Origin: Liminaster sp964567855
GTDB lineage: Bacteria > Bacteroidota > Bacteroidia > Bacteroidales > UBA3663
NCBI GenBank assembly: GCA_964567855.1
Contig: CAZMOE010000006.1
Location: forward strand, 1-64,000
DNA: 64,000 nucleotides
Direction of reading: 5' to 3'
The notes below the pieces were generated by a model. The model made no database searches. It was not told where the DNA came from and saw nothing but the letters and a program-made list of their open reading frames with translations. The position numbers and the translations under genes were made by a program. Shown in pieces: positions 51,456-61,519 of this stretch. The stretch's first letter is position 1, and every line of letters starts with the position of its first letter.

Positions 51456-52445
51456 ATGGATCCGATGCACATCATTGTCAGGCTTTTCTCCCTTCGTTAT
51501 GGGGTTAGGGCGGTTGTCGTTTGCTGTCTTTGGGCAGCAGGCGTATGGCAGGCGTATGCACAGAACGATCCTCAGGTTTCTATGTACTGGGCGGTGCCGA
51601 CCTCTTTCAATCCGGCGATGGGAGGTCAGGATAGTGCTTTGCATGTTTCCGGCTTCAACCGCATGCAATGGGTCGGGGTGAAAAATGCTCCGCGGACCTT
51701 CTTCTTCGGTGCCGACATGCCGTTCCGTTTTTTGAAAAAAGAGCATGGTGCCGGTGTATTGCTGATGAATGACAACGCCGGTCTCTTTTCCACGACGAGT
51801 TTCGCCCTGCAGTATGTTTTCAACATGCAGTTATGGGGTGGAAGGCTCTCCGCAGGAATTCAGTTGGGCGGCATCAATCAAAGTTTTGCCGGCGGCGATA
51901 TTTATATCCCCGATGGTGATGCGTGGGATCCTTCCGACGATGCGCTTCCCTCCGGCGATGTTTCTGCCATGGCTTTCGATTGCGGCTTTGGAGCCTGCTA
52001 TTCCCGTGGAATGTTTTACGGCGGCATTTCGGCTCTTCATCTGACGGCTCCGACGCTTGATCTGGATGAATTCGCTTATTCCGAGATGGCCCGTGTATAT
52101 TATTTTAACGCCGGAGGCAATATACCGCTAAAACGTACGTTATTCATATTGCAGCCCTCCATTTTGGCGAAGACGACTTTCCGTGCCACACAGATCGATT
52201 GGACCTTGCGCGCCACTTATGATAATCGTTTCTGGGGAGGACTGACCTACCGGCATGGGGATGCCATTGTCCTGATGGCCGGAGTGGATATCAATCATAT
52301 CCGCATCGGATATGCCTATGATGTCGGGACTTCGGCTTTGGCCAAGGCTTCTGGAGGCAGTCATGAATTGATGGCTACCTATACGATGAAGCTTGACATG
52401 GGAAAAAAAGACAAACATAAACATAAAAGTATAAGAATACTCTGA
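51456..52445 (+). CDS. porP: PorP/SprF-family T9SS outer-membrane protein
   Basis: 329 residues with a signal peptide to AYAQ (about 36), directly followed by the family start NDPQVSMYWAVPTSFNPA. The rest is a 14-strand-type barrel with GINQSFAGGDIYIP and the last part HIRIGYAYDVGTS. PorP binds the PorE/PorK-side of the type IX secretion machinery at the outer membrane. The tail is Lys/His-rich. First gene of porPKLMN; porK starts 46 nt later. No consensus promoter was seen in 51287-51455. Confidence 0.9.
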   Translation: MDPMHIIVRLFSLRYGVRAVVVCCLWAAGVWQAYAQNDPQVSMYWAVPTSFNPAMGGQDSALHVSGFNRMQWVGVKNAPRTFFFGADMPFRFLKKEHGAGVLLMNDNAGLFSTTSFALQYVFNMQLWGGRLSAGIQLGGINQSFAGGDIYIPDGDAWDPSDDALPSGDVSAMAFDCGFGACYSRGMFYGGISALHLTAPTLDLDEFAYSEMARVYYFNAGGNIPLKRTLFILQPSILAKTTFRATQIDWTLRATYDNRFWGGLTYRHGDAIVLMAGVDINHIRIGYAYDVGTSALAKASGGSHELMATYTMKLDMGKKDKHKHKSIRIL

Positions 52446-52491
52446 AGTTTAAAAACAAGCAAGGGGGTGAAAAACCCTAAAATTGTAAAAT

Positions 52492-53985
52492 ATGAAACAG
52501 ATCCTTTTAGCAGTAGTGACAGTCATTCTGTTTTCAGCCTGTTCCAGTTCTCTGGGAGGTGGCGGCGGTGAAGTGACCGGTAGTCGAGGCAGGGTTTGGA
52601 ACGAACCGGCACCTTATGGTATGGTGTTAATCAAGCGTGGTTCCATTGTAGTCGGCGCAAAAGAGCAGGATTCTCTCTGGAATGATCTTCCGGAGGCCCG
52701 CGGAATCTCTGTCGATGCCTTTTGGATGGATGAAAAGGAGGTGTCGAACGCCAAATATCGTCAGTTTGTCAATTACGTGCGCGATTCTATCATACGCGAG
52801 CGTCTGGCAGATCCTGCCTACGGCGGTAATGAAGAGTACAAGATCGAAGAAGACAAATACGGGGAGCCTGTAAAGCCTCATCTTAATTGGTCCAAGCCTA
52901 TCCCGTGGCGGAAACCCAATGAAGATGAAGAACGTGCCATCAACAGTGTTTTCCGCATCGATCCCATCACCGGTGTCAAGATGCTCGACGCCCGCCAGAT
53001 GAACTATCGCTATGAGGTTTTCGATTATAAATCTTACGCGCAGCGCCGTTATCGTCTGAATCCTGAGCTCCGCAATTTGAATACCGATATTCCTGTCGAT
53101 TACGATGAGGAAATTCTTATTTCCAAGGATACGGCTTATATCGATGACGATGGAAATATCCAGCGGGCTACCATTACGCGGCCGCTTACCAGTGAATACG
53201 ACTTCCTGCATACCTATATCGTCAATATTTACCCGGATACGACCGTTTGGGTCAATGACTTCGCCAATGCTTATACGGAACAGTACGCCCGGCATTATTT
53301 CTCTAATGCTGCTTACGACGACTATCCCGTTGTCGGGGTCTCCTGGGAGCAGGCCAATGCTTTCTGTGTCTGGCGTACCGAGTATCTCAAGCAAAGTTAC
53401 GGCATGAGAAATGTGCAGATGGAGGCATTCCGTTTGCCTACTGAGGCCGAGTGGGAATATGCGGCACGCGCCGGCAACAGTGAACAGATTTACCCTTGGA
53501 AAAATAATATCCCTCGCACTGAGAAAGGTTGTTACTACGGAAATTTCAAGCCCGGCGATGGCGATTATTCTCAGGACGGCTATATTATTACCTCTCCTAC
53601 AGGAGCTTATTCGGCTAACGATTTCGGTTTGTACGATATGAGCGGTAATGTCGCCGAATGGACCTCTTCGGCATGGTCTGAAGCGGGAATGCAGCAGACT
53701 TCGGATTTAAATCCGGATTATCAATACAACGCAGCCAAGGAAGACCCGTATAAAATGAAACGTAAAGTTATCCGTGGCGGTTCCTGGAAAGATGCGCAAC
53801 ACTATATCCGTTCGGATGTACGTACCTGGGAGTATCAGAATGAGCAGCGTTCCTTTATCGGTTTCCGTTGCGTGCGTACTTATTTGGGCGGAACGAAAGC
53901 CGGCGGTGGAAAAAAAGGTGTTTCAGGCGGACGTGCCCCCCGCAGTAGCGGTGGGGGCGGTGGCGCCCGCTCCGTCCGCAGATAA
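52492..53985 (+). CDS. porK: T9SS ring lipoprotein PorK/GldK
   Basis: 497 residues. Lipobox FSAC (Cys17). Most of the protein is a formylglycine-generating-enzyme-like (sulfatase-modifying) fold, used structurally: MVLIKRGSIVVGA, FRLPTEAEWEYAARAGNSEQ, NVAEWTSSAW, VIRGGSWKDA and GFRCVR. PorK and PorN form the large periplasmic ring under the outer membrane. The C-terminus is a basic Gly/Arg-rich tail. porL follows after 104 nt. Confidence 0.95.
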   Translation: MKQILLAVVTVILFSACSSSLGGGGGEVTGSRGRVWNEPAPYGMVLIKRGSIVVGAKEQDSLWNDLPEARGISVDAFWMDEKEVSNAKYRQFVNYVRDSIIRERLADPAYGGNEEYKIEEDKYGEPVKPHLNWSKPIPWRKPNEDEERAINSVFRIDPITGVKMLDARQMNYRYEVFDYKSYAQRRYRLNPELRNLNTDIPVDYDEEILISKDTAYIDDDGNIQRATITRPLTSEYDFLHTYIVNIYPDTTVWVNDFANAYTEQYARHYFSNAAYDDYPVVGVSWEQANAFCVWRTEYLKQSYGMRNVQMEAFRLPTEAEWEYAARAGNSEQIYPWKNNIPRTEKGCYYGNFKPGDGDYSQDGYIITSPTGAYSANDFGLYDMSGNVAEWTSSAWSEAGMQQTSDLNPDYQYNAAKEDPYKMKRKVIRGGSWKDAQHYIRSDVRTWEYQNEQRSFIGFRCVRTYLGGTKAGGGKKGVSGGRAPRSSGGGGGARSVRR

Positions 53986-54089
53986 TGGAGGCTTTATATA
54001 TAATAATGAAAAAGCAATTATCGGAGGGGACTTCCTTAAAATTTAAAAGAGATATTTATAAAGATAATTCATAATTCATAAAATTATCC

Positions 54090-55169
54090 ATGAGTAAGAC
54101 AAGACAGAAAAAGAGCCTGCGCGGCTTTTTCAGCGGGGATAAAGGACAGCGTACTTTCAACTACGCCTATAGCATCGGTGCCTCGGTAGTTATTCTGGGG
54201 TCGTTGTTTAAAATTTTGCACCTTCCGGGTGCGGATTTGATGCTGATTGTCGGTATGGGAACGGAGGCGGCCATCTTCTTCCTCTCTTCGTTCGATGAAC
54301 CTGCGAAGGATTATAAATGGGAAAATGTATTCCCGGCTCTGGATGATCCGGAGGCAACGCCGTTACAGACCCCCCCATTCTCTCAGGGCGGTACCGGCGG
54401 CGGTACGGTCATTATCGGCAATGTTCCGGAAGGAAGCGTTTTTTCGACTCAGGGCGGTGCCACGGTAGCGGATATAGATTCCATACCGGCTGTCGGTCCC
54501 TTCGCCGGCGAGGGGGCTTCCGTTATAAGTGGCGGGAGTGTTTCTCCGGCGGCTTCATCGGCAATTTCTCCCGAATCGGCTTCCGAACTGAATGCCGCTA
54601 CAGAGAACTATGTGCGTCAGCTTAACGAAATGACCGAACAGCTTGCTCAGTTGAAAAGTATTACCGCTTCCCTGAACGAAGCGCAGGCCACTTTGCTGGC
54701 CTCTTATGATTCTTTGAAGGGCAATGACGGCGCTACCGCCGGATATGTCGAGCAGATGCAGCTGCTCAACCGGAATATTGCCGGTTTGAATACGGTTTAT
54801 GAAATCCAGTTGAAGAGCGTAGGTGCTCAGTTGGACACCATCGATAAAGTGAATATGGGCCTTAACAATATCCGCGCGATGTATGAAAACGGTTCGAACG
54901 ACAGCTTCCGTATCCGGCAGGAAACGGAGCATATGACACAGACCCTTGCGCAACTTAATGCCATTTATGAGCGCATGTTGCAGGCCATGACCGTCAACAT
55001 GGGCTTCTCGGCGCGTCCGGCACAGCCTTATGCTCAGCAGCCGGCCGGTTTCGCGGCTCCGCAACAGCAGTCGCCTTATCCGGCAGCGCAGCAGAATTCC
55101 GGTATCCAGCAACCGGCTTATGGACCTTCTGCACCCTATAACGCTGCACCGGCAGGTTCTCAGGGTTAA
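54090..55169 (+). CDS. porL: T9SS motor protein PorL/GldL
   Basis: 359 residues. Two N-terminal helices (about 24-43 and 48-66) with the conserved protonatable Glu59 in the second (GMGTEAAIFFL), the residue needed in GldL for proton-driven rotation. The cytosolic part is a Gly/Ser-rich linker, a predicted coiled coil (about 165-270, MTEQLAQLKSITASLNEAQ) and a Pro/Gln-rich tail. Five copies with two PorM make the motor that powers type IX secretion and gliding. Confidence 0.94.
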   Translation: MSKTRQKKSLRGFFSGDKGQRTFNYAYSIGASVVILGSLFKILHLPGADLMLIVGMGTEAAIFFLSSFDEPAKDYKWENVFPALDDPEATPLQTPPFSQGGTGGGTVIIGNVPEGSVFSTQGGATVADIDSIPAVGPFAGEGASVISGGSVSPAASSAISPESASELNAATENYVRQLNEMTEQLAQLKSITASLNEAQATLLASYDSLKGNDGATAGYVEQMQLLNRNIAGLNTVYEIQLKSVGAQLDTIDKVNMGLNNIRAMYENGSNDSFRIRQETEHMTQTLAQLNAIYERMLQAMTVNMGFSARPAQPYAQQPAGFAAPQQQSPYPAAQQNSGIQQPAYGPSAPYNAAPAGSQG

Positions 55170-55215
55170 TTACTTTCCGTCATTATTTTTGGTAAATTTA
55201 TAAACAAGACTATTC

Positions 55216-56778
55216 ATGTCGGCATCCAATAATAGACTGTCGCCCCGCCAGAAGATGATCAATCTGATGTATATTGTCTTTCTGGCCATGTTGGCGCTCA
55301 ACGTTTCATCCGATGTCCTCAGCGGCTTCAAGCATGTCGAGGATGCCTTGACGACTTCCAACCGCGGCGTGCAGGCCCGCAATGAAAAACTTTACGGTGA
55401 ATTTGCCGCCATTCATGACCAGAACGCCGAAAAGGCCGGCTTGTGGTTCGACCGTGCACGGGATGCGCGCCGGCGTTCGGCAGAACTCTGCGCCCTCATC
55501 GATTCTTTGAAGCTACGCATCGTGCGCTACGCCGATGGTAAGGACGGCGATGTTTCCGATATTCAGAATCAGGACAACCTGGAAGCTGTCAACTTTATCA
55601 TGCTCTCTCCGTTGACCAACGGCGCCGGTACTCTTTGCAAGGCTTTGGAGGAATATCGCGAGACTTTGCTCTCTTACGTTCCTGTCGGCGACGGAAAATC
55701 CATCGCACTCACGTTGAGTACCGATATTCCCGCCAATGCCATGGGTAACGGGCAGACCTGGGGGTCGGCGATGTTTGAAAACGTTCCGGTGTCTGCGGTA
55801 ATCGCCATCCTGACCAAAATTCAGGGCGATGTGCTTAATGCCGAGGGCGAAGCGCTGACGGCGCTCATGCAGAGCGTCGATAGGGGCGATGTCCGTGTCA
55901 ATCAGCTCGAAGCCATTGTGATACCCACCTCCCGCAATGTCATGCGGGGTTCTCAGTATGAGGTGCAGATCGTCATGGGGGCGATCGATACGACCCAGTC
56001 GCCCGATATTTATATCGGCGACAAATTGCTGGAAGCCGAGCGGGGCGGGCGCTATTCTGTCGTTGCCTCCCGTGAGGGCATACAGACGCTTGAAGGACAT
56101 CTGGAGGTTACGCGTCCCGACGGCAGCCGCGAACAGTTGCCTTTCCGATCCGATTATTTTGTCAGCGAGCCTGTGGCCACGGTTTCCAATACGATGATGA
56201 ATGTCATGTATGCCGGTATCGAGAATCCCCTCAGCATTTCGGTCCCCGGTATCGCCTCTTCTCAGATTTCCGCTACCATGACCAACGGCACCCTGTCCCG
56301 TTCCGGCAACGGCTGGGTTGCCAAGCCGGCCAAAGTGGGTGAGGATGCCGTCATCCATGTCTCTGCGACGCAGAACGGTCGTACGATGACCGTTTCCCAG
56401 ATGGCTTTCCGCGTCCGTCGTTTGCCCGATCCGACTCCCTACATTCTATATAAGGATGCTTCCGGCAATTCCCAGCAATTCAAAGGAGGCGAACCCATCA
56501 GCAAGAACGCACTTTTGGCGGCGGGCGGTTTGCGTGCCGCTATCGACGACGGTTTGCTTAATGTAGAGTTTACGGTCAAGTCTTTCCGTATCGATATTTT
56601 CGATTCCATGGGCAATGATATCCCTGAGGATTCCCAGAGCGCCCAGTTCAGCGAACGGCAGCTGTCTGCCTTGCGCAGATTACAACGTGGAAAGAAATTT
56701 TTCATCACCCGTGTTAAGGCTGTAGGTCCCGACGGTATCGAACGTACCCTTTCACCGATAGAAGTTATTGTCAATTAA
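55216..56778 (+). CDS. porM: T9SS motor shaft protein PorM/GldM
   Basis: 520 residues. The N-terminus RLSPRQKMINLMYIVFLAML leads into the single membrane helix (about 14-31), with Arg residues before it that pair with the PorL Glu in known structures. The periplasmic part has the four usual domains, including IEAIVIPTSRNVMRGSQYEV-like and RVRRLPDPTPY blocks. It spans the periplasm to reach the PorKN ring. 46 nt after porL and 15 nt before porN. Confidence 0.95.
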   Translation: MSASNNRLSPRQKMINLMYIVFLAMLALNVSSDVLSGFKHVEDALTTSNRGVQARNEKLYGEFAAIHDQNAEKAGLWFDRARDARRRSAELCALIDSLKLRIVRYADGKDGDVSDIQNQDNLEAVNFIMLSPLTNGAGTLCKALEEYRETLLSYVPVGDGKSIALTLSTDIPANAMGNGQTWGSAMFENVPVSAVIAILTKIQGDVLNAEGEALTALMQSVDRGDVRVNQLEAIVIPTSRNVMRGSQYEVQIVMGAIDTTQSPDIYIGDKLLEAERGGRYSVVASREGIQTLEGHLEVTRPDGSREQLPFRSDYFVSEPVATVSNTMMNVMYAGIENPLSISVPGIASSQISATMTNGTLSRSGNGWVAKPAKVGEDAVIHVSATQNGRTMTVSQMAFRVRRLPDPTPYILYKDASGNSQQFKGGEPISKNALLAAGGLRAAIDDGLLNVEFTVKSFRIDIFDSMGNDIPEDSQSAQFSERQLSALRRLQRGKKFFITRVKAVGPDGIERTLSPIEVIVN

Positions 56779-56793
56779 AATAAATCGCGATAT

Positions 56794-58140
56794 ATGAAAC
56801 GAATCTCAAGGATATTGGGCAGGCCCTTGCTGATATTGCTTATCAGTGCCGCTTTCGTTCTGGAGGCCGATGCGCAGAGTTCTGTGCGCCGTACCCCGCG
56901 CAAGGAAAATTCCGCCGCTTCCGGCAAATCGAAAAACACCGGCTCGCGCTCAGGGGCAGCTTCCTCTTCTGCCAAGACCCCTGCAGCGGGCGGTGCATCG
57001 GGGAATGCAAAGAAATCTCCGGCCCAAAAGCCTGTATCGGCAACGGCCAAGGGCGGGAATAGCGACAGCGCGCCAGTGAAACGCAATCCCGCTGCTGTGA
57101 AAAAGAACGGTCCCGTTTCGGGCGCTTCCGCTTCGGTAGCGGATGAGGCTACTTTGCGCTCGCAGGCTTTCGATGCCTATCAGAAGCAGGAAGAAAAAAA
57201 TACGCCGTGGCAGCGTACGGTTTATCGGGAACTGGATCTTACCCGTGGCAGCAATGCCTCGCTTTATTATCCGGTGGAGCCGACAGATGGGCTGACCAAT
57301 CTTTTCCGTGTTGTGTTGGAACTTGTCGCCTCCGGCAAGGTGCAGGGCTATGAATATCTGGACGGTCGCGAGGTCTTCACCGAACAATATGCTGTCAAGG
57401 TCCAGGATGTTCTCGATAAGTATCAGATACTTTATAAGATGAAGCCCGCTTCCGGCCGGGCAGCCGCAGAGTTTACTATCGAAGAAAGCGACGTGCCGAG
57501 CAATGAGGTGCTCAGCTACTTTGTTAAAGAGCGCTGGGAGTTCGATCATACCACTTCTCACTACGGGCCGCGCATCGTGGCCATTTGTCCGGTGCTTCAC
57601 CGGGCCGGAGACTTCGGCGGCGAGCCGTTTCGGTATCCTCTGTTCTGGTTGCGCTATGAGGATCTGCGCCCTTACCTTCGGAAACAGCTCATCATCAGCG
57701 ATGGAATGAATGGGGCGCCACGCTATACGATGGAAGACTTTTTTAATCTTCAGCAATATGAAGGCGATATCTATAAGGTGCAGAATCTGCGCGGGCTTTC
57801 ACTGATGCAGCAATATCCGAATCCGGATACGCTCAGGTTGGTGCGTAAGCGGATCGATGCGGAACTGAATGGTTTCGGCGACAGCATCTGGGTGAAGGAA
57901 ATGCCCTCCTCCGGTTCTGCGGAAAGCAACAGGAAATCGTCACGGAGCCAGGCCTCCACTTCACGCCGCGATGCCTCTGCCTCTGTTGCTGCCGGACAGG
58001 AGGTGAAACTCAACCGCCGTACTAAAGAAGAGGTCGATGTGACCGCGGTCAAGGCTGAAAAAGAGGCGAAGATCGAGGCCAAGGAACAGGAGGCTGAGCA
58101 AACCGGGGTTGCCCATAGTGTCCGTCGCAGCCGTCGCTGA
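56794..58140 (+). CDS. porN: T9SS ring protein PorN/GldN
   Basis: 448 residues. Signal peptide to about 28 (EADAQ), then an unusual basic, low-complexity stretch of about 90 residues rich in Ala, Ser, Lys and Gly, then the GldN core from about 125 (YQKQEEKNTPWQRTVYRELDL) with HYGPRIVAICPV and PLFWLRYEDLRPYL. A second basic low-complexity tail (about 375-448) ends HSVRRSRR. PorN joins PorK in the periplasmic ring. Last gene of the operon, followed by a strong terminator. The extended tails are longer than the core needs. Confidence 0.93.
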   Translation: MKRISRILGRPLLILLISAAFVLEADAQSSVRRTPRKENSAASGKSKNTGSRSGAASSSAKTPAAGGASGNAKKSPAQKPVSATAKGGNSDSAPVKRNPAAVKKNGPVSGASASVADEATLRSQAFDAYQKQEEKNTPWQRTVYRELDLTRGSNASLYYPVEPTDGLTNLFRVVLELVASGKVQGYEYLDGREVFTEQYAVKVQDVLDKYQILYKMKPASGRAAAEFTIEESDVPSNEVLSYFVKERWEFDHTTSHYGPRIVAICPVLHRAGDFGGEPFRYPLFWLRYEDLRPYLRKQLIISDGMNGAPRYTMEDFFNLQQYEGDIYKVQNLRGLSLMQQYPNPDTLRLVRKRIDAELNGFGDSIWVKEMPSSGSAESNRKSSRSQASTSRRDASASVAAGQEVKLNRRTKEEVDVTAVKAEKEAKIEAKEQEAEQTGVAHSVRRSRR

Positions 58141-58168
58141 TCGATATACCGTATATACTGGAAAATAT

Positions 58169-58267
58169 ATTGCGGCAGGAGGTTCCGATGAAAGAAAAAC
58201 CTCCTGCCGCAATTGTTTTCCCGTCGCAAACGTTTCGGGTGCTGCCTGCCGCGTGACGGCAGGCAGC
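58169..58267 (+). terminator. Two strong hairpins ending the por operon
   Basis: Perfect 16-bp stem (58169-58184 with 58198-58213) followed by TGTTTTC, then a second perfect 11-bp stem (58241-58251 with 58257-58267) followed by ATCTTGCTT. Confidence 0.88.
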
Positions 58268-58754
58268 ATCTTGCTTGTGTGGAGCGCTTGTTTTTATGGC
58301 GGAAGGGATTCTGCCATGCTTTGCGGTTCTTGCTTTTTAGCGCCTGTCGGCACAATGCCTGTTGGGGCCTTTTCCTGCTCTCCGCGAAGGCCTTCCGACC
58401 TCGTGTCTGCTCTTTCCGGCAGGGTTTTTCCCGCTCTCGAGAGACTGCGAGGGTTATTGTATAAAACTGGATGAACAAAAGGGCTTGTTCGGGATAATTT
58501 CTTTTGTATTTTAAATGTTAAAGATTTGATTCGTGGTGATTTATTTTTGTTAAATATTTATTTTAATATTAAAAGTGTATTTTTGTCACATCCAAATTGC
58601 AGAGGTGACAAAATAATGAAGTACTTTTACATCCGTTTTAGTGATACCATGAATGAATCTATGCCATGAAAGCCATTCACCGAATCGTTCTTTCTGTCGC
58701 TGTTATTCATTCCTTATTGCCAATAATAACATAATTAATAATAACAACAAACAC
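58268..58754 (+). other. Intergenic region and AT-rich leader of the FAS1 gene
   Basis: 58268-58470 is GC-rich without a supported gene. From 58500 the sequence is AT-rich and contains TATTTTTG at 58578-58585, a good -7 box, with a TTTG farther away than usual (58546-58549). The implied leader of about 170 nt precedes the ATG at 58755. Confidence 0.45.
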
Positions 58755-61481
58755 ATGAAAAATCACGGAAGAACCGCTTTTCTTAGTGGTTTGTCTAAGA
58801 GCCTCTTGGCAGCCCCGTTGCTTTGCATAGCAGTGAGCAGTTGTGAAGATAGCGAATTTGACAAGTACTATGAGCGCCCGGGATGGTTGGAGTCTCCTGC
58901 TTGGAACGTGCTTGAAAAGCGCGGCGATTGCAAGACTTATCTTTCTCTGGTAGAAAAGACCCTTTATTCCAAACAATTGGAGGGATCGGGTAGTTACACA
59001 TTCTTCGTGCCGAATGATTTGGCATTTGAAACCTTCTTCAAAGAGAATCCCTACGGTTACCGGTCGGTAAAAGACATCCCGGATGATGTTGCTGCCGATA
59101 TGGTTTCCTACATGATGCTTTTCAATGCCTATCCGTGCGATAGTTTGGGCAATGTGCTGGAAGGTTATAATACCTGGGAAATCGGTCGTGCCTACAAACA
59201 CATGACACCATCTTACGACGTGCTTCAGCGCGACTATGTGAATGGCGATAGTATCTGGACATACGACTATCCGGGCAGTACCTCTTCCGTGTCCGTTTCT
59301 TTGGACTGGCATAATTACCGTTATCTGCCTGTCTTTTCCGAAAACTACATGAGGGAGAACGGTCTTGTGGAAAGTGATTATACCCATTTCTTCAAAGAGG
59401 ACAGCAACTGGTCCAAATATGGCAATGTCTTGGGTGCGCAGATTCAGGAAATCTCTGCTGGAAGCGGCGACCTTTATTGTGAGAACGGGGTGATTCATAT
59501 TATTGATAAGGTCGTTATGCCGCTCAAGAACCTTGACCGTATGATTATTGAATACGGTGAGATGCAGGAGACCGATAACACGGAATTGTTGCCGGCAGAG
59601 GCTTCCGAGGGTGCATGGTCTTATCTGAAAGATTTCCTTTACCATAAGACGGGCGACGGTAATTACTCGTTCCTGACCTATTCATCCAACACGACTTTCC
59701 AGCACTATTTTGAAAAAATGTACCCGGATCTTGATCTTTCCACGTTCCGTGTACGTAGATATAGCGGCGTGCCATTCTGGTTGAACTATGAGGCGTATTC
59801 AGGTGTGACGGAAGGCGAGGATGCCTATAACAGCGGTGTTACTCTCTTCTTGCCTACCAAACGGGCCATGGAAGACTATGTGAATAACCGTCTCTTGGCC
59901 TATGTGGAAGATAAATCCGATTGGGGTGCTGCTTTCAACACGTTGTCTGAAACCGTGTTGTCCTCTTTCTGGCGTTCCATTCTTTCGGATGGCATCATCT
60001 GGCCGTCTCAATATAAGAGCGCTCAGAACAGTATCGGCTCTAATGAATTTATCAACGGCGGCCTTTCCGGAAATGATTTCGCCACGATATCCGAGGGTTC
60101 TGCCTTTGCCTCCAACGGTCTTTATCACGTGGTCAACACTTTCCCGCGGACTGCGGCCTTCGAAGGTGTCGCCAGTCGTTTCCTGCTTGACTCCCGCTAT
60201 AGTATCATGGAGCGTATGTACACACAGTACTATACCACCAGTACTTTTAAGAACATGCTGAGGTCTCCCCTCTCCAATGAAGGACAGGTGGATATCACAT
60301 TGATTCTTAACAGCGACGCCAATCTTGTGGACCGGTACGGTATTTATTACGATGCAGCGGCTTCTGTATTTAAAGACAACGAAGAGGTGGACGTCACTTC
60401 CTTTATCGGTACTATGGCCTTGCGCGGATATATCGAACGCGATACTACCGACCGTCTTGACTTGGAGGTGGATCCTCTGAACGGCGCTTACGGAGGCTGG
60501 GCGTTTACCAGTACTTATAACGGAGATATGATCCGCTACCGCAAAACCGGAAATGTTATCAACGGCAAGCCGGAGATTGCTGTTCAATCTGTATGGTCGC
60601 TGGCCCATCATATCAACGGAGCCCCAGCAGAGGAAGAAGATGTGGAACACATGCCTCAGACCGTCTCTTCTTCTCCTTTCTCTTATGCTTCCGTCACCAA
60701 GGATGACTATAAGGGTTATGTCAATGGTAACGTGTATATTGTGGAAGAGGGTAGCAACCCGATTTCTTATGGTACTCCCACCACCACTATCAGTCGCTAT
60801 TTGGAGTGGTACCTTCGCTGCGACTCCGCACAGACTGCACCGAAACATTCGCTTTTCAAAACTTATTGGGAACAGGCTAAGTCGGCAACGACGAAGCCCG
60901 AATTCGGTTCCGGATATTATACGATTCTCGTGCCGACCGACGAGGCTTTGCAGTATGCCATCGACCAGAACCTGATGCTTTCTCCTTCGGATATTGCACG
61001 CAAGGCTCTTGGCGATCCGTTGTATTATGATACGGCCGCATACTATGTGAATACCTATTTGCTTTCTACCGACTGCTTCCCGGATGATGGAGCCGGCAAT
61101 CTTTATTCTCCGGCTACCTGGTCTTTGCCGAATGCGCTCATAGACCTCTCCCGCGGTTATCCGGTATCGACTTCCTGCAAGCCGATGACCGAAGAATGGG
61201 AGGACTTTATGTCCGGTACGGCCAAGATGTCCATGCGTCTCCAGAAAGTGGGCGCCGACCATCAGTTGCGCTTCCTCGGACGTGACTATGAATCCGGTAT
61301 CTATGTCTCTGCCAAGGCTATCAACGCCAGCGAAATTACCGGCGGCGTTTTCAGCAATACCGTTGTCCGCGAGCTCGGCCAGAGCAATATTATTGCTCCT
61401 CGTTCCGTGATTCACAGTTTCGATGGCTTTGTGCTTTATCAGATCCAGCAGAATCCGACCAAACACCAGGTAACGGAATAA
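58755..61481 (+). CDS. Multi-FAS1 (fasciclin) domain lipoprotein
   Basis: 908 residues from MKNHGRTAFLSG (ATG 58755). The frame extends 34 codons upstream, but a lipobox VSSC near residue 31 fits this start. At least three FAS1-like units are seen by their 'strand plus threshold' motif: GSGSYTFFVPNDLAFETFF, SGVTLFLPTKRAMEDYV and GSGYYTILVPTDEALQYAI. FAS1 domains mediate adhesion or polymer binding. In Bacteroidota such lipoproteins are commonly encoded beside SusC/SusD pairs, as here, and probably act as surface glycan- or protein-binding partners. The susC gene starts 38 nt later. Confidence 0.85.
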   Translation: MKNHGRTAFLSGLSKSLLAAPLLCIAVSSCEDSEFDKYYERPGWLESPAWNVLEKRGDCKTYLSLVEKTLYSKQLEGSGSYTFFVPNDLAFETFFKENPYGYRSVKDIPDDVAADMVSYMMLFNAYPCDSLGNVLEGYNTWEIGRAYKHMTPSYDVLQRDYVNGDSIWTYDYPGSTSSVSVSLDWHNYRYLPVFSENYMRENGLVESDYTHFFKEDSNWSKYGNVLGAQIQEISAGSGDLYCENGVIHIIDKVVMPLKNLDRMIIEYGEMQETDNTELLPAEASEGAWSYLKDFLYHKTGDGNYSFLTYSSNTTFQHYFEKMYPDLDLSTFRVRRYSGVPFWLNYEAYSGVTEGEDAYNSGVTLFLPTKRAMEDYVNNRLLAYVEDKSDWGAAFNTLSETVLSSFWRSILSDGIIWPSQYKSAQNSIGSNEFINGGLSGNDFATISEGSAFASNGLYHVVNTFPRTAAFEGVASRFLLDSRYSIMERMYTQYYTTSTFKNMLRSPLSNEGQVDITLILNSDANLVDRYGIYYDAAASVFKDNEEVDVTSFIGTMALRGYIERDTTDRLDLEVDPLNGAYGGWAFTSTYNGDMIRYRKTGNVINGKPEIAVQSVWSLAHHINGAPAEEEDVEHMPQTVSSSPFSYASVTKDDYKGYVNGNVYIVEEGSNPISYGTPTTTISRYLEWYLRCDSAQTAPKHSLFKTYWEQAKSATTKPEFGSGYYTILVPTDEALQYAIDQNLMLSPSDIARKALGDPLYYDTAAYYVNTYLLSTDCFPDDGAGNLYSPATWSLPNALIDLSRGYPVSTSCKPMTEEWEDFMSGTAKMSMRLQKVGADHQLRFLGRDYESGIYVSAKAINASEITGGVFSNTVVRELGQSNIIAPRSVIHSFDGFVLYQIQQNPTKHQVTE

Positions 61482-61519
61482 GCACATCTTAATGAATCAG
61501 AAATTATAATACTAATCAC

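Noticed and set aside
59799..61487. 562-codon minus-strand frame
   Set aside because: It is the antisense shadow of the FAS1 lipoprotein gene and lacks motifs or a signal.
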